Shown one piece after another: positions 6,311-12,808 of a DNA stretch of 13,443 nt. The notes below the pieces were generated by a model. It saw only the letters and a list, made by a program, of their open reading frames with translations, ran no database searches and had not been told where the DNA came from. A program made the translations under genes and the position numbers. This DNA is from Flavobacteriaceae bacterium UBA3478 (GTDB lineage: Bacteria; Bacteroidota; Bacteroidia; Flavobacteriales; Flavobacteriaceae): the NCBI GenBank assembly GCA_002381155.1, contig DFQX01000056.1:1-13443 (forward strand), in the 5' to 3' direction. Each line of letters opens with the position of its first letter. Within the stretch, counting starts at the first letter, position 1.

Positions 6311-6667
6311 AAAAGTAGTAGGCTTCGTATTCTTCCTTTTTTCTTCGTGGGACTTTTGTGGTCGTGTGGTGCTTATCCAGATCATTACCCGATTGTTCGT
6401 GTCGTTGCTAATAAAGTATTACCAGGCAGATCAGAGCGAAGCCCCTATTTTGAGGTTACTTTTCAATTAGCAGAAATTAAATCTTGTGATTGGACAGCAA
6501 CGATAGAGGGTGTGCCAAAAACCATTGAGCAGCTAGAAGACTCATACCGTCTTAGATTAGATGTCTATCGGGAGGGTGAAGCCGTTTTTATTTATTGTTT
6601 GAGTCGCCCAAATCGCAAAACCAAGCTTATCTTACCGCCGTTAAGTCGTCCGATTATAAGACAGTAG
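6308..6667 (+). CDS. Small lipoprotein of unknown function
   Basis: I do not recognise this 119-residue protein. It has a lipoprotein-type signal: a basic start (MKSSRLR), a hydrophobic core (ILPFFFVGLLW) and a cysteine at residue 20 in LLWSC-G; tryptophan at -2 is unusual for a lipobox. The mature part is rich in predicted beta strands, such as YFEVTFQLAEI, RLRLDVY and EAVFIYCL. It has two further cysteines (60 and 97) that could form a disulfide, and ends in a basic proline-rich tail. The only usable in-frame start is TTG at 6308: upstream the frame closes at TAG 6287-6289 with no ATG or GTG in between, and GTG at 6347 would lose the signal. It lies 46 bases after atpG and four bases before the flippase, so it may belong with the envelope genes. 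Confidence 0.75.
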   Translation: MKSSRLRILPFFFVGLLWSCGAYPDHYPIVRVVANKVLPGRSERSPYFEVTFQLAEIKSCDWTATIEGVPKTIEQLEDSYRLRLDVYREGEAVFIYCLSRPNRKTKLILPPLSRPIIRQ

Positions 6668-6671
6668 ATTT

Positions 6672-8093
6672 ATGGAGACCATTAAGCGTTTAGGAAAACA
6701 GATTTTTGTCTATGGGTTAGCCACAGCGCTTCCGCGTGCATTATCGTTTCTTTTATTACCCTTATATACTTCAACCTTTGATCAAGCGGCGGGCTACGGT
6801 CAGTATGTTTTTATCTATTCTTGGATCGCTTTTTTTAACGTGCTGCTCTCCTATGGTATGGAGACCGCATTCTTCAGATTTTATCACAAAAGTGATAAGC
6901 CAGATCGTGTTTTAACCACCTCAATCTGGGCACTTGCCGCATCTTCTTTAGTCTTGCTCGCTCTAGGAATACTCTTCTATGAATTTATTGGAGCCGTCAC
7001 CGGGATTCAGCCAGAATTTGTAAAGAAGACGGTATATATTCTAATACTTGACGCGTTAGTTGTAATTCCTTTTGCATATCTACGAGCACAAGAACAAGCC
7101 ATAAGATATGCGGTTGTAAAATCGATCAACGTGGTTATCAATGTAGGTCTAAACATCTATTACCTGAAGTTCTCAGGAACGAGATTCTTAGGCCATGAAA
7201 TCGATGCCATCTTTGAGGCTAACATCATCGCTAGTGCTTTCACCCTTTTTTGGATGCTTCCTGTTTATTTCAGGTATAAACCGGTATTCGATTATAAGCT
7301 TTACAAACAACTCTTGCGGTATGCAATGCCAGTGATGCTTGCAGGAATTGCCTTTACCATCAACGAAGTATTTGACAAGATTATCCTAACTAAATTGGCT
7401 GGTGAAGCAGAAGCGGGGATTTACGGAGCATGCTATAAACTCGGAGTTTTCATGACACTTTTTGCAACGGCCTATCGAATGGGAGTAGAGCCCTTCTTTT
7501 TTAGAGAAGCAAAAAAGGAGAATAAAAAGAAGCAATATGCAGAGGTCACCTATTTTTTCGTCGCCTTAGCTAGTGTTATATATTTAGGGGTTATGGTGTT
7601 TTTACAGCCTATTGCCAAGCTTTTTTTACGTGACGAAATCTATAGAGAAGGCTTAATTATTGTTCCTTTTGTGTTGCTCGGCGCCTTGTTTTTAGGAGTT
7701 TATCACAACCTTTCGGTTTGGTACAAGATTACAGATCGAACCTATGTGGGCGCGGTGATTTCGGGCTTGGGAGCCTTAATTACCCTGGGCTTAAACAGCT
7801 ACCTTATTCCACAAATCGGATATATTGCTGCAGCTATAGCCACTCTAGCAGCCTATGGGACCATGATGTTGATTTCGTTTTTATGGGGGACGAGATCCTA
7901 TCCGATTCCTTACAAGGTGGCTCCTATGTTGGGATACCTCGCCCTTTCTGTAGTCCTTTCTCTCACCCATTTCTTTTTCTTTTCGACAAGCTTATTGATG
8001 GCCTCACTGTTCCTCCTCTTATTTAGTAGCTTTGTTATACTCATTGAAAGATCAACCTTAAAAAGACTCTTTACATCATATGGTACCCGTTAA
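6672..8093 (+). CDS. Wzx-like polysaccharide flippase (MATE/MVF superfamily)
   Basis: A 473-residue integral membrane protein with about 12-14 predicted helices in two similar halves. It opens KRLGKQIFVYGLATALPRAL followed by SFLLLPLYTS, the usual first helix of Bacteroidota oligosaccharide flippases, with the tyrosine/glutamine pattern GYGQYVFIYSW soon after. A central basic cytoplasmic region (KKENKKKQ, about 279-286) separates the halves. The family moves lipid-linked O-antigen, capsule or other glycan units across the inner membrane; the substrate cannot be read from sequence. It begins four bases after the lipoprotein gene, and its end overlaps dut by 14 bases, implying one transcript. 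A lipid II flippase of the same superfamily is less likely given the glycan-export resemblance. Confidence 0.85.
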   Translation: METIKRLGKQIFVYGLATALPRALSFLLLPLYTSTFDQAAGYGQYVFIYSWIAFFNVLLSYGMETAFFRFYHKSDKPDRVLTTSIWALAASSLVLLALGILFYEFIGAVTGIQPEFVKKTVYILILDALVVIPFAYLRAQEQAIRYAVVKSINVVINVGLNIYYLKFSGTRFLGHEIDAIFEANIIASAFTLFWMLPVYFRYKPVFDYKLYKQLLRYAMPVMLAGIAFTINEVFDKIILTKLAGEAEAGIYGACYKLGVFMTLFATAYRMGVEPFFFREAKKENKKKQYAEVTYFFVALASVIYLGVMVFLQPIAKLFLRDEIYREGLIIVPFVLLGALFLGVYHNLSVWYKITDRTYVGAVISGLGALITLGLNSYLIPQIGYIAAAIATLAAYGTMMLISFLWGTRSYPIPYKVAPMLGYLALSVVLSLTHFFFFSTSLLMASLFLLLFSSFVILIERSTLKRLFTSYGTR

Positions 8094-8517
8094 GATCATT
8101 AACAAATCGTCTCATCCATTACCTAGTTACCAGACTTCCCAGTCTGCAGGAATGGACCTTCGAGCGAATAATCCAGAGCCTATTGTGTTGAAGCCCCTGA
8201 TGAGAGCCATTGTTCCGACAGGCTTATTCATTGAATTACCTGAAGGGTATGAGGCTCAAATCCGTCCCCGTAGTGGATTAGCAGCCAAAAAAGGCATCGG
8301 CCTGGTTAATTCACCAGGAACCATCGATGCAGATTATCGAGGAGAAATAGGAGTGATTGTAGTTAACCTTTCAAACGAGGATTTTACTATCGAAAACGGA
8401 GAGCGAATCGCTCAAATGGTAATAGCTAAGCACGAAGTTGCGAGCTGGCAAGAGGTAGAATCTCTGAACGAGTCAGATCGTGGATCTGGAGGATTCGGCA
8501 GTACAGGAACCGCATAA
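8080..8517 (+). CDS. dut: dUTP diphosphatase (dUTPase)
   Basis: This enzyme hydrolyses dUTP to dUMP and pyrophosphate, keeping uracil out of DNA and feeding dTMP synthesis. The 145-residue trimeric-type protein has all five motifs in order: AGMDLRA (23-29), RPRSGLA (62-68), GTIDADYRGEI (80-90) with the catalytic aspartate D83 and tyrosine Y86, GERIAQM (107-113), and the flexible C-terminal RGSGGFGSTG (134-143) that closes over the active site. The ATG at 8080 lies inside the end of the flippase gene (14-base overlap), so translation is probably coupled. Its place in an envelope gene cluster is typical of synteny I recall from Flavobacteriia, not a functional link. Confidence 0.97.
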   Translation: MVPVKIINKSSHPLPSYQTSQSAGMDLRANNPEPIVLKPLMRAIVPTGLFIELPEGYEAQIRPRSGLAAKKGIGLVNSPGTIDADYRGEIGVIVVNLSNEDFTIENGERIAQMVIAKHEVASWQEVESLNESDRGSGGFGSTGTA

Positions 8518-8527
8518 ACAAAATCCA

Positions 8528-9544
8528 ATGAAAATTATCGTCCCCATGGCAGGAAGAGGCTCGCGCCTTAGACCGCATACCCTAACTGTTCCAAAGCCTT
8601 TAGTTCCTGTAGCCGGAAGCCCCATTGTGCATCGTCTTGTTAGAGACATCGCAGCCATATTAGATGAACCTATCGACGAAGTTGCATTTGTCATTGGAGA
8701 TGAAGCTTTTTTTGGTAAGGACGTAGAGGATTCCTTAACCGAACTCGCAGAGAGTTTAGGGGCCAAAGCCTCGATTTATCGTCAAGACCAGCCTTTAGGA
8801 ACTGGTCACGCGATCATGTGCGCCAAACCATCTCTAGATGGCCCGGCCGTGATTGCATACGCAGATACGCTTATTCGCGCAAAGTTCGAATTAGACGCCT
8901 CTGCAGATAGTGTGATTTGGGTGAAACAGGTTGAAAACCCAGAAGCCTATGGAGTCGTTGAACTAGACGACAACGGGCAAATCCAAGGATTAGTAGAAAA
9001 GCCGACCACTTTTGTGTCTGACAAGGCGGTTATTGGCATCTACTATTTCAAAGCCGTTGAAGAGTTAAGAGATGCGCTTACCTGTGTTCTTGACAATGAG
9101 ATTGTGAATGGAGGAGAATACCAGATTAATGATGGTATTAAGCGAATGATGCAGGCCGGAAAGAAATTTATGACCGCAGAGGTAGCGGAGTGGATGGATT
9201 GTGGGAATAAAGCTATCACCGTTGAGACTAACCGCCGAATGCTAGGGTTTCTGCACAAAGAAGGAGAGGCCTTAATCAATGATGACGCCGAAATTGTAAA
9301 CAGCACTATCGTAGAACCTTGTAGCATAGCGAAAGGAGCCAAAATTTACAATAGCACCATAGGCCCTTATGTTTCGGTCGGAAGCCAAACCCATATCGAT
9401 AACTGCGAAATCAAGGACACTATTATTCAGTCTCAGTCAAAAATCTCAAACGCAAAGATTCAAAACTCAATGATAGGAAATCATGTCATTTACGACGGTG
9501 ATTTTACTTCACTTAGTTTAGGAGATTACAGCGCCTTAGAATAG
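8528..9544 (+). CDS. Sugar-phosphate nucleotidyltransferase with beta-helix tail
   Basis: The family transfers a nucleotide to a sugar 1-phosphate, giving an activated sugar for glycan synthesis. Of 338 residues, the N-terminal Rossmann-like domain carries the nucleotide motif AGRGSRLRP with the downstream PKPLVPV (8-28), then GTGHAI (91-96), the metal-site-like YADT (111-114, where most relatives have GDT or GDN) and VEKP (156-159). From about 250 to 325, short repeats such as IVNSTIVEPCSIAKGAKIYN indicate a left-handed beta-helix, as in long RmlA- or GlmU-like enzymes. I chose the ATG at 8528, ten bases after dut, because it puts the strand MKIIVPMAG at the N-terminus; an in-frame ATG at 8480 would overlap dut by 38 bases. 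Which nucleotide and sugar it uses is not decidable here. DUF4292 follows one base after its stop. Confidence 0.9.
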   Translation: MKIIVPMAGRGSRLRPHTLTVPKPLVPVAGSPIVHRLVRDIAAILDEPIDEVAFVIGDEAFFGKDVEDSLTELAESLGAKASIYRQDQPLGTGHAIMCAKPSLDGPAVIAYADTLIRAKFELDASADSVIWVKQVENPEAYGVVELDDNGQIQGLVEKPTTFVSDKAVIGIYYFKAVEELRDALTCVLDNEIVNGGEYQINDGIKRMMQAGKKFMTAEVAEWMDCGNKAITVETNRRMLGFLHKEGEALINDDAEIVNSTIVEPCSIAKGAKIYNSTIGPYVSVGSQTHIDNCEIKDTIIQSQSKISNAKIQNSMIGNHVIYDGDFTSLSLGDYSALE

Positions 9545-9545
9545 A

Positions 9546-10313
9546 ATGATAAAGAAACGAGCAGCCCTTTACGTATTAGCACTCAGCTTTACTTCATGTG
9601 CCTTACTTAGGCCAGGGGCAAACGCCGTTTCGAATCGTACAGGATCACATCCGCTCGAGGTTAATCAAAGAAACTTTCAAGAATCAGAGGGAATTAGAGC
9701 TCGAATTAAGGCTGAATTAAAAAACGACGCTGATATCAAGGCTGTTACGTTATCAATGCGACTAAAGCCAAACGAAGGAATTCTTTTAAGCGCACCACTC
9801 GGTGTTGCGAAAGCTTTGTTGTCTCCAGAAGAAGTGGCCTTTTACAATCGCCTAGACCGAACTTATTACAAAGGCTCTGTTTCAGTCATTGAAACCATAA
9901 TACCCGCCCAATTAAGTTACGAGCACATTGAAAGGCTTTTTCTGGGACAGCCATTGTTTTTAGAGTCTGTTGAGAGCTTACAAGAGTCAGAACGAAAGGA
10001 GGTTAATTTGCTCACCAATAAGACGGTGATTAGTCGAGTGTTTGCCGGAGATTTAACCAAACCCGCTAAAGGTTATTATCGAGTTGGACTCTCTACCGAC
10101 AAGTCTCAAATCAGCTTTCAAGAGTTTCAGATCGAAGGTTTTGATAAGCTGAAAATCACTTACCAGTACAAGAACAAAGATTCTTATACACCAGAGCTAA
10201 TACGTTTAGTTGCGGGAGACCGAGTGCTTAATCTTGAACTAGAAGGGGTTCAACTCGACAAGAAATTGACGTTGCCTTTTCAAATACCATCAGGTTTTAC
10301 GACAATTAAATGA
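9546..10313 (+). CDS. DUF4292 lipoprotein
   Basis: A 255-residue protein with a signal ending in a probable lipidation site at C18 (ALSFTSC-A; phenylalanine at -3 is a loose lipobox). The mature part is predicted beta-rich, with the pattern of Bacteroidota DUF4292: a strand giving LSMRLKPNEGILLSAPLGVA, then an aromatic region NRLDRTYYKGS and ERLFLGQPL. I believe this family has a LolA/LolB-like fold, suggesting outer-membrane lipid or lipoprotein handling, but no activity is established. It starts one base after the nucleotidyltransferase stop and overlaps the next gene by four bases (ATGA at 10310-10313). In related genomes, as I recall, DUF4292 also precedes an EnvC-type gene, so the pair is a conserved unit. 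Confidence 0.85.
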   Translation: MIKKRAALYVLALSFTSCALLRPGANAVSNRTGSHPLEVNQRNFQESEGIRARIKAELKNDADIKAVTLSMRLKPNEGILLSAPLGVAKALLSPEEVAFYNRLDRTYYKGSVSVIETIIPAQLSYEHIERLFLGQPLFLESVESLQESERKEVNLLTNKTVISRVFAGDLTKPAKGYYRVGLSTDKSQISFQEFQIEGFDKLKITYQYKNKDSYTPELIRLVAGDRVLNLELEGVQLDKKLTLPFQIPSGFTTIK

Positions 10314-11542
10314 AGCGTTTCTGGTTCTTTTTAGTTGTACTTCTAACCGTCTGTAATTTTTCATTTGCACAGCAGAAGACGCAACAGCAACGAAATCTTG
10401 AGAAGCGTAAAGAGGAGATTGCGACAGAAATTGCTCAGATGGAGCGGTTATTACAGCAACAGGCGCGTTTAAAAGGATCGGCCATTGATCAAATCCAACT
10501 CCTTGACAACAAGAGATATGCTCTTGAGAGCCTCATAGAGCTTACCGCAAACGAAGTGCAATTGCTTCAGCGACAAATAGCAGAAAGCAATAATCGAATC
10601 GACGACCTGAAGGAACAAATCGAAGTAATCAAGCAAGATTACCAGAAAGTAATTGTCAATTCGTATAAGCGAAAAGTCGAGAAAAATAAATGGTTGTTTT
10701 TATTAGCCGCTGACAGCTTTAAGGATGCGCGAAGAAGATGGAATTATTTATTGCAATACGCCTCTTATCGAACCACCCAAGCCGAGCGGCTTGTTCGCAA
10801 ACAAGAAGAATTGCAACAAATTTCAGCCACATTAGAGGATCAACTGAAGCAAAAAGAAGAGAAGGTTGAAGAAAACCGGCGCCAACAAAGAGTCTTGATT
10901 ACAGACCGCGAAAAACAAGAACTATTGATTGCTAATGCACGAAAGCAAGAGCGTGCCTATCGCCGAGAACTCGCTGATCGAGATAAAGAACGAAAGCGCA
11001 TTGATTCTGAAATTGACCGGTTGATTCGAGAGGCTATTGAAAAGGCAAACAGAGAGCGATTAGCCAAGGCCAAAAAAGCGAACCGAAAAGATGGCTTTGT
11101 GCTCACCCCAGAGGCAGAAGCGTTGGCTAAAAGTTTCGAAGGGAATAGAGGTAGACACATTTGGCCGGTAGAAAAGGGAATTAAAAGTGTTGGGTATGGC
11201 ACTTATGCCGACAAGTTATATCCGACATTAAAGCATTTCAATAACGGCGTTACGATTGCCACAGAATCTGGTTCAAAGGCGCGTGCGATTTACGACGGAG
11301 AAGTAATGAATGTGATGATTAGCCGTCAGGGAATAAAAGGGGTATACGTTCGTCATGGCGACTATATTACCATGTATTATAATCTTCAAGACGTAAGTGT
11401 GAAGGAAGGGGATAAGGTGGTTGCAAAGCAAAGTCTTGGAACCCTTCACACAGACAAAGTGAGCGGACAAACGCTTCTCAAATTTTATCTTTACAAGAAT
11501 ACAACTAGGCTTAACCCAGAGGAATGGGTTTATAGGCTTTAG
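10310..11542 (+). CDS. envC: EnvC-like murein hydrolase activator (degenerate LytM domain)
   Basis: EnvC proteins sit outside the inner membrane and switch on cell-wall amidases during division. The 410 residues include a signal peptide (1-20, cut after SFA before QQKTQ), a long charged coiled coil (about 22-256) and a C-terminal M23/LytM fold (about 281-410). The peptidase residues are gone: the H-x-G-x-D site reads NNGVT (311-315), the Y-x-H-L motif reads YYNL (356-359), and the H-x-H-F-E strand reads LLKFY (389-393). No zinc can be held as in active enzymes, so it is an activator rather than a hydrolase. Overlap by ATGA with DUF4292 indicates coupling. It ends four bases from the convergent thioesterase gene. 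Confidence 0.9.
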   Translation: MKRFWFFLVVLLTVCNFSFAQQKTQQQRNLEKRKEEIATEIAQMERLLQQQARLKGSAIDQIQLLDNKRYALESLIELTANEVQLLQRQIAESNNRIDDLKEQIEVIKQDYQKVIVNSYKRKVEKNKWLFLLAADSFKDARRRWNYLLQYASYRTTQAERLVRKQEELQQISATLEDQLKQKEEKVEENRRQQRVLITDREKQELLIANARKQERAYRRELADRDKERKRIDSEIDRLIREAIEKANRERLAKAKKANRKDGFVLTPEAEALAKSFEGNRGRHIWPVEKGIKSVGYGTYADKLYPTLKHFNNGVTIATESGSKARAIYDGEVMNVMISRQGIKGVYVRHGDYITMYYNLQDVSVKEGDKVVAKQSLGTLHTDKVSGQTLLKFYLYKNTTRLNPEEWVYRL

Positions 11543-11546
11543 AGAG

Positions 11547-12062
11547 CTATTCTATCTCGAAAATCGCCTTTAGTTCAGTAGCTTCTTGAGGGTTCATTTT
11601 ACCAGCTAAAACTAAGCTTAGTTGCTTCCTTCTAAGAGCAGCCTCATACCTTGATTTCTCGAGTTCAGTTTCGGGAATAATCTCTGGAACTTCAACGGGA
11701 GTCATGGTGTCATCAACAGCAACAAAAGTGTAAATCGCTTCATTGGCTTTGGTTCGCTCCCCGCTAATTCGATCTTCAATGAACACATCGATAAAGATCT
11801 CCATTGAAGTTTTAAAAGCTCGCGAAACGCTCGCCTCTATAGTTACCACACTACCTAGTGGAATTGCGGTGTTAAACGCGACATGGTTTACCGATGCGGT
11901 CACGGCTATTCTTCTGCTATGACGTCTTGCAGTGATGTAAGCGGCGCGGTCCATCTTTGCCAAAAGCGCCCCACCAAATAGATGGCTCAAGTGATTGGTT
12001 TCGCTAGGGAGTACCAGATCAGTGGTTACTGTTCTAGAATCAGATGGAGTTTTTGGCTTCAT
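11547..12062 (-). CDS. Acyl-CoA thioesterase, YciA/BACH-type hotdog fold
   Basis: It hydrolyses acyl-CoA to free fatty acid and CoA in the cytoplasm. The 171-residue single hotdog domain shows the family's hallmarks: LPSETNHLSHLFGGALLAKM (18-37), with N23 and the following D38 as probable catalytic residues, VTASVNHVAF (54-63), and a FKTSMEIFIDV strand (83-93). A basic C-terminal helix (about 132-150) extends past the domain. Single-domain forms usually assemble as hexamers. It is preceded on the same strand, after one base, by the HU-CCDC81 gene, so both are read from the divergent region near 12720-12808. Chain-length preference cannot be read from the sequence. Confidence 0.92.
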   Translation of the reverse strand: MKPKTPSDSRTVTTDLVLPSETNHLSHLFGGALLAKMDRAAYITARRHSRRIAVTASVNHVAFNTAIPLGSVVTIEASVSRAFKTSMEIFIDVFIEDRISGERTKANEAIYTFVAVDDTMTPVEVPEIIPETELEKSRYEAALRRKQLSLVLAGKMNPQEATELKAIFEIE

Positions 12063-12063
12063 G

Positions 12064-12720
12064 CTAAATAAGGTTGCTTAGGTCTACGCCTTTGAGTTGA
12101 GAATAGAAGAAATAGCCTACCGACAAGACTGCTAATACTGCAAGAACGATGGCTAGTTGATAGGCAAAGGAAGGAGAAGAAACTTCTACTTCGACCACTT
12201 CAGGCTTTACTTCACCTTTTTTGGATGGCTTATGCTCTTCAGCTTTTTCGACTTCTGGTTGTTCAACTTCCTTTTGAACAGGCTGGGCATCTTCCTTAAT
12301 AAACGGTTCTTTTTTGGACGGCGGAGCTACGGCAGGGAGACCAAAACTTCCTAGTTTAAGTTGAGAAGCCTCTGTGATCAATTGAATGAGGCCATTGGCT
12401 TTTTCAAACCTTCCTAAACCTGCAACGACTAAAGCGCCTTCTTTATTAAGTGTTGATTTCCATTCAAAGACCAACACTTTCAGTTTAGCCTTTACGTCAT
12501 CAACTTCTAAAAGTTCCTTAGAAGCGATTACCTTAGCTAGTACAGAATCATCGTTTGACAAATGAGGGTTGAATGAAACGGCACGTTTTGGAGGAAGAAG
12601 TTCACCGTTTTCATTGATACCAATCCCTAAATAAGCCCCTGGTTCAAAAGCTCCGAAACCAGGCAGTATTACGAAGTTTCTCTCTTCAAGAAGCGTTTCG
12701 ATATATGGGGCAAGATCCAT
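12064..12720 (-). CDS. Membrane-anchored HU-CCDC81-type protein without SPOR domain
   Basis: The protein opens with tandem CCDC81-type HU-like domains: the first (about 3-58) holds FVILPGFGAFEPG and LLPPKRAVSFNPHLSNDD, the second (about 60-115) ends in AGLGRFEKANGLIQLI. A Pro/Glu/Lys-rich linker (about 132-184) and one membrane helix (about 186-205) follow, with a short tail. I chose the ATG at 12720 (218 residues); a GTG two codons upstream (12726) is possible. Bacteroidota relatives, as I recall, usually carry an extracytoplasmic SPOR domain after the helix that binds septal peptidoglycan; here the protein ends 13 residues past the helix. Such proteins may link nucleoid or cytoplasmic factors to the division-site envelope; this is inference. 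It lies divergent from dprA. Confidence 0.85.
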   Translation of the reverse strand: MDLAPYIETLLEERNFVILPGFGAFEPGAYLGIGINENGELLPPKRAVSFNPHLSNDDSVLAKVIASKELLEVDDVKAKLKVLVFEWKSTLNKEGALVVAGLGRFEKANGLIQLITEASQLKLGSFGLPAVAPPSKKEPFIKEDAQPVQKEVEQPEVEKAEEHKPSKKGEVKPEVVEVEVSSPSFAYQLAIVLAVLAVLSVGYFFYSQLKGVDLSNLI

Positions 12721-12808
12721 AGACACAAATATCTTAAAATTTACTCAATTCTTATAGGCCTAAAATTGGGCTGCAAGTATTCTTCAGCCCACTGGGATAC
12801 CTTTAAGC
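12721..12808. promoter_or_regulatory. Divergent promoter region between HU-CCDC81 gene and dprA
   Basis: This 88-base gap must hold both start signals. TGGGCTG (12767-12773) pairs with CAGCCCA (12785-12791), and inside it AAG (12775-12777) pairs with CTT (12782-12784): a ten-pair hairpin with one bulged C. A perfect eight-base palindrome TAGGCCTA lies at 12755-12762. TACCTTTA (12798-12805) resembles the -7 box on the plus strand but sits only three bases before the dprA ATG, implying a leaderless mRNA if used. For the minus strand I see only a weak GATATTTG-like box near the start codon. Confidence 0.45.

Noticed and set aside
8480..8527. Earlier ATG for the nucleotidyltransferase
   Set aside because: It would overlap dut by 38 bases and place a polar stretch before the conserved first beta strand; ATG at 8528 fits the family start.
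10310..11542. Active M23 endopeptidase
   Set aside because: All zinc and catalytic positions are replaced, as expected for an EnvC-type activator.
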